64,000 bases of DNA from Astropecten irregularis. Its lineage: Eukaryota > Echinodermata > Asteroidea > Paxillosida > Astropectinidae. Under the pieces are notes generated by a model. That model had not been told where the DNA came from. It ran no database searches and saw only the letters and a list, made by a program, of their open reading frames with translations. Positions 1 to 10,294 of this stretch are shown here, one piece after another (within the stretch, counting starts at the first letter, position 1; each line of letters opens with the position of its first letter). The DNA is taken from NCBI GenBank assembly GCA_963971285.1, contig OZ020249.1, forward strand, positions 4,216,001-4,280,000, read 5' to 3'. Position numbers and translations under genes: made by a program.

Positions 1-183
1 GCCAAATATTTATATATTTCAATCGAGTCCAGTGTTAGATTAGATTTTTTGGTGTCAGGAAAAAAAATTATGCCATTTCGGATTTCGCACCCGGGACCCC
101 TGGCTATCAGGTCCGGACCTGGTGAAAACTGCCCGTTTGCTAACAGGTCCGGACCTGGTGAAAACTCCAACTTTTTTACCCGT

Positions 184-204
184 GATGATAGCGAGTCTGA
201 TGTG
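184..204. repeat. 24-bp deletion monomer (first of two)
   Basis: The order GATGATAG directly followed by CGAGTCTGATG lacks the 24 bp that normally hold the GCCAAAT and TATATA segment, leaving a ~168-bp monomer. The same junction appears at 8041, 7857 bp away, flanked by the same neighbours. An AG at both breakpoints suggests microhomology. Confidence 0.8.
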
Positions 205-936
205 AGATTAGATTTTTTGGTGTAGGGAAAAAAATTATGCCGTTTCGGGTCTCGCACCCGGGACCCCTGGCTATCAGGTCCGGACCTGGTGAAAACTGCC
301 CGTTTGCTAACAGGTCCGGACCTGGTGAAAACTCCAACTTTTTTACCCGTGATGATAGTGCCAAATTTTTATATATTTCAAGCGAGTCCAATGTCAGATA
401 AGATTTATTGGTGTCGGGAAAAAAAATTATGCCGTTTCGGGTCTCGCACCCGGGACCCCTGGCTATCAGGTCCGGACCTGGTGAAAACTGCCCGTTCGCT
501 ATCAGGTCCGGACCTGGTGAAAACTCCCACTTTTTTACCCGTGATGATAGTGCCAAATTTTTATATATTTCAAGGGAGTCTGATGTGAGATTAGATTTTT
601 TGGTGTCAGGAAAAAAAATTATGCCGTTTCGGGTCTCGCACCCGGGACCCCTGGCTATCAGGTCCGGACCTGGTGAAAACTGTCCGTTCGCTATCAGGTC
701 CGGACCTGGTGAAAAGTCCCACTTTTTGACCCGTGATGATCATGCCAAATTTTTATATATTTCAAGCAAGTCCGATGTCAGATTAGATTTTTTGGTGTCG
801 GGAAAAAAAATTACGCCGTTTCAGGTTGCGCACCCGGGACCCCTGGCTATCAGGTCCGGACCTGGTGAAAACTGCCCGTTTGCTAACAGGTCCGGACCTG
901 GTGAAAACTCCAACTTTTTTTACCCGTGATGATCAT

Positions 937-3900
937 GCCAAATATTTATATATTTCAATCGAGTCCAGTGTTAGATTAGATTTTTTGGTGTCGGGAAAAA
1001 AAATTATGCCATTTCGGATTTCGCACCCGGGACCCCTGGCTATCAGGTCCGGACCTGGTGAAAACTGCCCGTTTGCTAACAGGTCCGGACCTGGTGAAAA
1101 CTCCAACTTTTTAACCCGTGATGATCATGCCAAATATTTATATATTTCAATCGAGTCCAGTGTTAGATTAGATTTTTTGGTGTCAGGAAAAAAAATTATG
1201 CCATTTCGGATTTCGCACCCGGGACCCCTGGCTATCAGGTCCGGACCTGGTGAAAACTGCCCGTTTGCTAACAGGTCCGGACCTGGTGAAAACTCCAACT
1301 TTTTTACCCGTGATGATAGTGCCAAATTTTTATATATTTCAAGCGAGTCTGATGTGAGATTAGATTTTTTGGTGTAGGGAAAAAAATTATGCCGTTTCGG
1401 GTCTCGCACCCGGGACCCCTGGCTATCAGGTCCGGACCTGGTGAAAACTGCCCGTTTGCTAACAGGTCCGGACCTGGTGAAAACTCCAACTTTTTTACCC
1501 GTGATGATAGTGCCAAATTTTTATATATTTCAAGCGAGTCCAATGTCAGATAAGATTTATTGGTGTCGGGAAAAAAAATTATGCCGTTTCGGGTCTCGCA
1601 CCCGGGACCCCTGGCTATCAGGTCCAGACCTGGTGAAAACTGCCCGTTCGCTATCAGGTCCGGACCTGGTGAAAACTCCCACTTTTTTACCCGTGATGAT
1701 AGTGCCAAATTTTTATATATTTCAAGCGAGTCTGATGTGAGATTAGATTTTTTGGTGTCGGGAAAAAAAATTATGCCGTTTTGGGTCTCGCACCCGGGAC
1801 CCCTGGCTATCAGGTCCGGACCTGGTGAAAACTGCCCGTTTGCTAACAGGTCCGGACCTGGTGAAAACTCCAACTTTTTTTACCCGTGATGATCATGCCA
1901 AATATTTATATATTTCAATCGAGTCCAGTGTTAGATTAGATTTGTTGGTGTCGGGAAAAAAAATTATGCCGTTTCGGATTTCGCACCCGGGACCCCTGGC
2001 TATCAGGTCCGGACCTGGTGAAAACTGCCCGTTTGCTATCAGGTCCGGACCTGGTGAAAAGTCCCACTTTTTGACCCGTGATGATCATGCCAAATTTTTA
2101 TATATTTCAAGCAAGTCTGATGTGAGATTAGATTTTTTGGTGTCGGGAAAAAAAATTATGCTGTTTCGGGTCTCGCACCCGGGACCCCTGGCTATCAGGT
2201 CCGGACCTGGTGAAAACTGCCAGCTGGCTAACAGGTCCGGACCTGGTGAAAAGTCCCACTTTTTTACCCGTGATGATAGTGCCAAATTTTTATATATTTC
2301 AAGGGAGTCTGATGTGAGATTAGATTTTTTGGTGTCAGGAAAAAAAATTATGCCGTTTCGGGTCTCGCACCCGGGACCCCTGGCTATCAGGTCCGGACCT
2401 GGTGAAAACTGCCAGCTGGCTAACAGGTCCGGACCTGGTGAAAAGTCCCACTTTTTTACCCGTGATGATAGTGCCAAATTTTTATATATTTCAAGGGAGT
2501 CTGATGTGAGATTAGATTTTTTGGTGTCAGGAAAAAAAATTATGCCGTTAAGGGTCTCGCACCCGGGACCCCTGGCTATCAGGTCCGGACCTGGTGAAAA
2601 CTGCCCGTTTGCTAACAGGTCCGTACCTGGTGAAAACTCCAACTTTTTAACCCGTGATGATCATGCCAAATATTTATATATTTCAATCGAGTCCAGTGTT
2701 AGATTAGATTTTTTGGTGTCAGGAAAAAAAATTATGCCATTTCGGATTTCGCACCCGGGACCCCTGGCTATCAGGTCCGGACCTGGTGAAAACTGCCCGT
2801 TTGCTAACAGGTCCGGACCTGGTGAAAACTCCAACTTTTTAACCCGTGATGATCATGCCAAATATTTATATATTTCAATCGAGTCCAGTGTTAGATTAGA
2901 TTTTTTGGTGTCAGGAAAAAAAATTATGCCATTTCGGATTTCGCACCCGGGACCCCTGGCTATCAGGTCCGGACCTGGTGAAAACTGCCCGTTTGCTAAC
3001 AGGTCCGGACCTGGTGAAAACTCCAACTTTTTTACCCGTGATGATAGTGCCAAATTTTTATATATTTCAAGCGAGTCTGATGTGAGATTAGATTTTTTGG
3101 TGTAGGGAAAAAAATTATGCCGTTTCGGGTCTCGCACCCGGGACCCCTGGCTATCAGGTCCGGACCTGGTGAAAACTGCCCGTTTGCTAACAGGTCCGGA
3201 CCTGGTGAAAACTCCAACTTTTTTACCCGTGATGATAGTGCCAAATTTTTATATATTTCAAGCAAGTCCAATGTCAGATTAGATTTTTTGGTGTCGGGAA
3301 AAAAAATTACGCCGTTTCGGGTCTCGCACCCGGGACCCCTGGCTATCAGGTCCAGACCTGGTGAAAACTGCCCGTTCGCTATCAGGTCCGGACCTGGTGA
3401 AAACTCCCACTTTTTTACCCGTGATGATAGTGCCAAATTTTTATATATTTCAAGCGAGTCTGATGTGAGATTAGATTTTTTGGTGTCGGGAAAAAAAATT
3501 ATGCCGTTTTGGGTCTCGCACCCGGGACCCCTGGCTATCAGGTCCGGACCTGGTGAAAACTGCCCGTTTGCTAACAGGTCCGGACCTGGTGAAAACTCCA
3601 ACTTTTTTTACCCGTGATGATCATGCCAAATATTTATATATTTCAATCGAGTCCAGTGTTAGATTAGATTTGTTGGTGTCGGGAAAAAAAATTATGCCGT
3701 TTCGGATTTCGCACCCGGGACCCCTGGCTATCAGGTCCGGACCTGGTGAAAACTGCCCGTTTGCTATCAGGTCCGGACCTGGTGAAAAGTCCCACTTTTT
3801 GACCCGTGATGATCATGCCAAATTTTTATATATTTCAAGCAAGTCTGATGTGAGATTAGATTTTTTGGTGTCGGGAAAAAAAATTATGCTGTTTCGGGTC

Positions 3901-4996
3901 TCGCACCCGGGACCCCTGGCTATCAGGTCCGGACCTGGTGAAAACTGCCAGCTGGCTAACAGGTCCGGACCTGGTGAAAAGTCCCACTTTTTTACCCGTG
4001 ATGATAGTGCCAAATTTTTATATATTTCAAGGGAGTCTGATGTGAGATTAGATTTTTTGGTGTCAGGAAAAAAAATTATGCCGTTTCGGGTCTCGCACCC
4101 GGGACCCCTGGCTATCAGGTCCGGACCTGGTGAAAACTGCCAGCTGGCTAACAGGTCCGGACCTGGTGAAAAGTCCCACTTTTTTACCCGTGATGATAGT
4201 GCCAAATTTTTATATATTTCAAGGGAGTCTGATGTGAGATTAGATTTTTTGGTGTCAGGAAAAAAAATTATGCCGTTAAGGGTCTCGCACCCGGGACCCC
4301 TGGCTATCAGGTCCGGACCTGGTGAAAACTGCCCGTTTGCTAACAGGTCCGTACCTGGTGAAAACTCCAACTTTTTAACCCGTGATGATCATGCCAAATA
4401 TTTATATATTTCAATCGAGTCCAGTGTTAGATTAGATTTTTTGGTGTCAGGAAAAAAAATTATGCCATTTCGGATTTCGCACCCGGGACCCCTGGCTATC
4501 AGGTCCGGACCTGGTGAAAACTGCCCGTTTGCTAACAGGTCCGGACCTGGTGAAAACTCCAACTTTTTAACCCGTGATGATCATGCCAAATATTTATATA
4601 TTTCAATCGAGTCCAGTGTTAGATTAGATTTTTTGGTGTCAGGAAAAAAAATTATGCCATTTCGGATTTCGCACCCGGGACCCCTGGCTATCAGGTCCGG
4701 ACCTGGTGAAAACTGCCCGTTTGCTAACAGGTCCGGACCTGGTGAAAACTCCAACTTTTTTACCCGTGATGATAGTGCCAAATTTTTATATATTTCAAGC
4801 GAGTCTGATGTGAGATTAGATTTTTTGGTGTAGGGAAAAAAATTATGCCGTTTCGGGTCTCGCACCCGGGACCCCTGGCTATCAGGTCCGGACCTGGTGA
4901 AAACTGCCCGTTTGCTAACAGGTCCGGACCTGGTGAAAACTCCAACTTTTTTACCCGTGATGATAGTGCCAAATTTTTATATATTTCAAGCAAGTC
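937..4996. repeat. 1728-bp higher-order repeat (9 monomers, about 2.3 copies)
   Basis: The nine monomers starting at 937 are repeated from 2665 and partly again from 4393, an offset of exactly 1728 bp, or 9 x 192. The 426-codon open frames at 1825-3105 and 3553-4833 translate identically, confirming near identity over that stretch. Copies differ near 1530-1590 and 3258-3315, where AGATAAGATTTATTGG is replaced by AGATTAGATTTTTTGG. Confidence 0.85.
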
Positions 4997-7900
4997 CAAT
5001 GTCAGATTAGATTTTTTGGTGTCGGGAAAAAAAATTACGCCGTTTCAGGTTGCGCACCCGGGACCCCTGGCTATCAGGTCCGGACCTGGTGAAAACTGCC
5101 CGTTTGCTAACAGGTCCGGACCTGGTGAAAACTCCAACTTTTTTTACCCGTGATGATCATGCCAAATATTTATATATTTCAATCGAGTCCAGTGTTAGAT
5201 TATATTTTTTGGTGTCGGGAAAAAAAACTAATGCCGTTTCGGATTTCGCACCCGGGACCCCTGGCTATCAGGTCCGGACCTGGTGAAAACTGCCCGTTTG
5301 CTAACAGGTCCGGACCTGGTGAAAACTCCAACTTTTTTTACCCGTGATGATCATGCCAAATATTTATATATTTCAATCGAGTCCAGTGTTAGATTAGATT
5401 TTTTGGTGTCGGGAAAAAAAATTATGCCGTTTTGGGTCTCGCACCCGGGACCCCTGGCTATCAGGTCCGGACCTGGTGAAAACTGCCCGTTTGCTAACAG
5501 GTCCGGACCTGGTGAAAACTCCAACTTTTTTACCCGTGATGATAGTGTCAAATTTTTATATATTTCAAGCGAGTCCAATGTCAGATAAGATTTATTGGTG
5601 TCGGGAAAAAAAATTATGCCGTTGCGGGTCTCGCACCCGGGACCCCTGGCTATCAGGTCCGGACCTGGTGAAAACTGCCAGCTGGCTAACAGGTCCGGAC
5701 CTGGTGAAAAGTCCCACTTTTTTACCCGTGATGATAGTGCCAAATTTTTATATATTTCAAGGGAGTCTGATGTGAGATTAGATTTTTTGGTGTCAGGAAA
5801 AAAAATTATGCCGTTAAGGGTCTCGCACCCGGGACCCCTGGCTATCAGGTCCGGACCTGGTGAAAACTGCCCGTTTGCTAACAGGTCCGTACCTGGTGAA
5901 AACTCCAACTTTTTAACCCGTGATGATCATGCCAAATATTTATATATTTCAATCGAGTCCAGTGTTAGATTAGATTTTTTGGTGTCGGGAAAAAAGAACT
6001 TATGCCGTTTCGGATTTCGCACCCGGGACCCCTGGCTATCAGGTCCGACCTGGTGAAAACTGCCCGTTCGCTATCAGGTCCGGACCTGGTGCAAAGTCCC
6101 ACTTTTTTACCCGTGATGATAGTGCCAAATTTTTATATATTTCAAGCAAGTCCGATGTCAGATTAGATTTTTTGGTGTCGGGAAAAAAAATTACGCCGTT
6201 TCAGGTTGCGCACCCGGGACCCCTGGCTATCAGGTCCGGACCTGGTGAAAACTGCCCGTTTGCTAACAGGTCCGGACCTGGTGAAAACTCCAACTTTTTT
6301 TACCCGTGATGATCATGCCAAATATTTATATATTTCAATCGAGTCCAGTGTTAGATTAGATTTTTTGGTGTCGGGAAAAAAAACTAATGCCGTTTCGGAT
6401 TTCGCACCCGGGACCCCTGGCTATCAGGTCCGGACCTGGTGAAAACTGCCCGTTTGCTAACAGGTCCGGACCTGGTGAAAACTCCAACTTTTTTTACCCG
6501 TGATGATCATGCCAAATATTTATATATTTCAATCGAGTCCAGTGTTAGATTAGATTTGTTGGTGTCGGGAAAAAAAATTATGCCGTTTTGGGTCTCGCAC
6601 CCGGGACCCCTGGCTATCAGGTCCGGACCTGGTGAAAACTGCCCGTTTGCTATCAGGTCCGGACCTGGTGAAAAGTCCCACTTTTTGACCCGTGATGATC
6701 ATGCCAAATTTTTATATATTTCAAGCAAGTCCGATGTCAGATTAGATTTTTTGGTGTCGGGAAAAAAGATTACGCCGTTTCAGGTTGCGCACCCAGGACC
6801 CCTGGCTATCAGGTCCGGACCTGGTGAAAACTGCCCGTTTGCTAACAGGTCCGGACCTGGTGAAAACTCCAACTTTTTTTACCCGTGATGATCATGCAAA
6901 ATATTTATATATTTCAATCGAGTCCAGTGTTAGATTAGATTTTTTGGTGTCAGGAAAAAAAACTAATGCCGTTTCGGATTTCGCACCCGGGACCCCTGGC
7001 TATCAGGTCCGGACCTGGTGAAAACTGCCCGTTTGCTAACAGGTCCGGACCTGGTGAAAACTCCAACTTTTTTTACCCGTGATGATCATGCCAAATATTT
7101 ATATATTTCAATCGAGTCCAGTGTTAGATTAGAATTTTTGGTGTCGGGAAAAAAAATTATGCCGTTTTGGGTCTCGCACCCGGGACCCCTGGCTATCAGG
7201 TCCGGACCTGGTGAAAACTGCCCGTTTGCTAACAGGTCCGGACCTGGTGAAAACTCCAACTTTTTTACCCGTGATGATAGTGTCAAATTTTTATATATTT
7301 CAAGCGAGTCCAATGTCAGATAAGATTTATTGGTGTCGGGAAAAAAAATTATGCCGTTTCGGGTCTCGCACCCGGGACCCCTGGCTATCAGGTCCGGACC
7401 TGGTGAAAACTGCCAGCTGGCTAACAGGTCCGGACCTGGTGAAAAGTCCCACTTTTTTACCCGTGATGATAGTGCCAAATTTTTATATATTTCAAGGGAG
7501 TCTGATGTGAGATTAGATTTTTTGGTGTCAGGAAAAAAAATTATGCCGTTAAGGGTCTCGCACCCGGGACCCCTGGCTATCAGGTCCGGACCTGATGAAA
7601 ACTGCCCGTTTGCTAACAGGTCCGTACCTGGTGAAAACTCCAACTTTTTAACCCGTGATGATCATGCCAAATATTTATATATTTCAATCGAGTCCAGTGT
7701 TAGATTAGATTTTTTGGTGTCAGGAAAAAAAATTATGCCATTTCGGATTTCGCACCCGGGACCCCTGGCTATCAGGTCCGGACCTGGTGAAAACTGCCCG
7801 TTTGCTAACAGGTCCGGACCTGGTGAAAACTCCAACTTTTTAACCCGTGATGATCATGCCAAATATTTATATATTTCAATCGAGTCCAGTGTTAGATTAG

Positions 7901-8040
7901 ATTTTTTGGTGTCAGGAAAAAAAATTATGCCATTTCGGATTTCGCACCCGGGACCCCTGGCTATCAGGTCCGGACCTGGTGAAAACTGCCCGTTTGCTAA
8001 CAGGTCCGGACCTGGTGAAAACTCCAACTTTTTTACCCGT

Positions 8041-8061
8041 GATGATAGCGAGTCTGATGTG
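8041..8061. repeat. 24-bp deletion monomer (second of two)
   Basis: This junction is identical to the one at 184. Positions 1-590 and 7858-8447 align at offset 7857 around it, so it is a copy by duplication rather than an independent deletion. The two regions diverge later because one whole monomer is inserted or lost. Confidence 0.8.
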
Positions 8062-10196
8062 AGATTAGATTTTTTGGTGTAGGGAAAAAAATTATGCCGT
8101 TTCGGGTCTCGCACCCGGGACCCCTGGCTATCAGGTCCGGACCTGGTGAAAACTGCCCGTTTGCTAACAGGTCCGGACCTGGTGAAAACTCCAACTTTTT
8201 TACCCGTGATGATAGTGCCAAATTTTTATATATTTCAAGCGAGTCCAATGTCAGATAAGATTTATTGGTGTCGGGAAAAAAAATTATGCCGTTTCGGGTC
8301 TCGCACCCGGGACCCCTGGCTATCAGGTCCGGACCTGGTGAAAACTGCCCGTTCGCTATCAGGTCCGGACCTGGTGAAAACTCCCACTTTTTTACCCGTG
8401 ATGATAGTGCCAAATTTTTATATATTTCAAGCGAGTCTGATGTGAGATTAGATTTTTTGGTGTCGGGAAAAAAAATTATGCCGTTTCGGGTCTCGCACCC
8501 GGGACCCCTGGCTATCAGGTCCGGACCTGGTGAAAACTGCCAGCTGGCTAACAGGTCCGGACCTGGTGAAAAGTCCCACTTTTTTACCCGTGATGATAGT
8601 GCCAAATTTTTATATATTTCAAGGGAGTCTGATGTGAGATTAGATTTTTTGGTGTCAGGAAAAAAAATTATGCCGTTTCGGGTCTCGCACCCGGGACCCC
8701 TGGCTATCAGGTCCGGACCTGGTGAAAACTGTCCGTTCGCTATCAGGTCCGGACCTGGTGAAAAGTCCCACTTTTTGACCCGTGATGATCATGCCAAATT
8801 TTTATATATTTCAAGCAAGTCCGATGTCAGATTAGATTTTTTGGTGTCGGGAAAAAAAATTACGCCGTTTCAGGTTGCGCACCCGGGACCCCTGGCTATC
8901 AGGTCCGGACCTGGTGAAAACTGCCCGTTTGCTAACAGGTCCGGACCTGGTGAAAACTCCAACTTTTTTTACCCGTGATGATCATGCCAAATATTTATAT
9001 ATTTCAATCGAGTCCAGTGTTAGATTAGATTTTTTGGTGTCGGGAAAAAAAATTATGCCATTTCGGATTTCGCACCCGGGACCCCTGGCTATCAGGTCCG
9101 GACCTGGTGAAAACTGCCCGTTTGCTAACAGGTCCGGACCTGGTGAAAACTCCAACTTTTTAACCCGTGATGATCATGCCAAATATTTATATATTTCAAT
9201 CGAGTCCAGTGTTAGATTAGATTTTTTGGTGTCAGGAAAAAAAATTATGCCATTTCGGATTTCGCACCCGGGACCCCTGGCTATCAGGTCCGGACCTGGT
9301 GAAAACTGCCCGTTTGCTAACAGGTCCGGACCTGGTGAAAACTCCAACTTTTTTACCCGTGATGATAGTGCCAAATTTTTATATATTTCAAGCGAGTCTG
9401 ATGTGAGATTAGATTTTTTGGTGTAGGGAAAAAAATTATGCCGTTTCGGGTCTCGCACCCGGGACCCCTGGCTATCAGGTACGGACCTGGTGAAAACTGC
9501 CCGTTTGCTAACAGGTCCGGACCTGGTGAAAACTCCAACTTTTTTACCCGTGATGATAGTGCCAAATTTTTATATATTTCAAGCGAGTCCAATGTCAGAT
9601 AAGATTTATTGGTGTCGGGAAAAAAAATTATGCCGTTTCGGGTCTCGCACCCGGGACCCCTGGCTATCAGGTCCGGACCTGGTGAAAACTGCCCGTTCGC
9701 TATCAGGTCCGGACCTGGTGAAAACTCCCACTTTTTTACCCGTGATGATAGTGCCAAATTTTTATATATTTCAAGCGAGTCTGATGTGAGATTAGATTTT
9801 TTGGTGTCGGGAAAAAAAATTATGCCGTTTTGGGTCTCGCACCCGGGACCCCTGGCTATCAGGTCCGGACCTGGTGAAAACTGCCCGTTTGCTAACAGGT
9901 CCGGACCTGGTGAAAACTCCAACTTTTTTTACCCGTGATGATCATGCCAAATATTTATATATTTCAATCGAGTCCAGTGTTAGATTAGATTTGTTGGTGT
10001 CGGGAAAAAAAATTATGCCGTTTCGGATTTCGCACCCGGGACCCCTGGCTATCAGGTCCGGACCTGGTGAAAACTGCCCGTTTGCTATCAGGTCCGGACC
10101 TGGTGAAAAGTCCCACTTTTTGACCCGTGATGATCATGCCAAATTTTTATATATTTCAAGCAAGTCTGATGTGAGATTAGATTTTTTGGTGTCGGG

Positions 10197-10271
10197 AAAA
10201 AAAATTATGCCGTTTCGGGTCTCGCACCCGGGACCCCTGGCTATCAGGTCCGGACCTGGTGAAAACTGCCA
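10197..10271 (-). promoter_or_regulatory. tRNA-like internal Pol III promoter shape (satellite version)
   Basis: On the minus strand the B-box-like site GGTGCGAGACC differs from the usual GGTTCGANNCC at one invariant T (T to G). Its distance from the upstream TGGC of the A-box-like site (43 nt) and to the downstream T8 (13 nt) fits a tRNA gene, in which a terminator follows the acceptor stem directly. The A-box match is weak because the conserved A is missing, and no acceptor stem can be drawn. This pattern repeats in nearly every monomer; in many the A-box-like start reads GGGCAG instead of TGGCAG. It could be a decayed tRNA-derived SINE head rather than an active promoter. Confidence 0.4.
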
Positions 10272-10294
10272 GCTGGCTAACAGGTCCGGACCTG
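10245..10294. repeat. Duplicated 36-bp palindrome module
   Basis: Two copies of CAGGTCCGGACCTG, each followed by GTGAAAA, lie 36 bp apart. The first is usually followed by CTGCCCGTTTGCTAA or CTGCCAGCTGGCTAA, the second by CTCCAAC or GTCCCAC. Almost all satellite monomers have exactly two modules. The relatives in the right flank have one module, and rare satellite monomers have none, one or three, which shows that the module gains and loses copies by slippage or misaligned exchange. A BspEI site (TCCGGA) sits at each palindrome centre. Confidence 0.9.

Noticed and set aside
1825..3105. Long repeat-protein gene (426 codons) and its many relatives
   Set aside because: The frames exist only because 192 is a multiple of three, occur on both strands, are broken by one-base monomer variants, and have no splice, promoter or family support.
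10212..10236. CENP-B box in the monomer
   Set aside because: I checked TTCG-containing segments for the pattern TTCGNNNNANNCGGG on the plus strand; none fits, so there is no basis to call a centromere from this motif.
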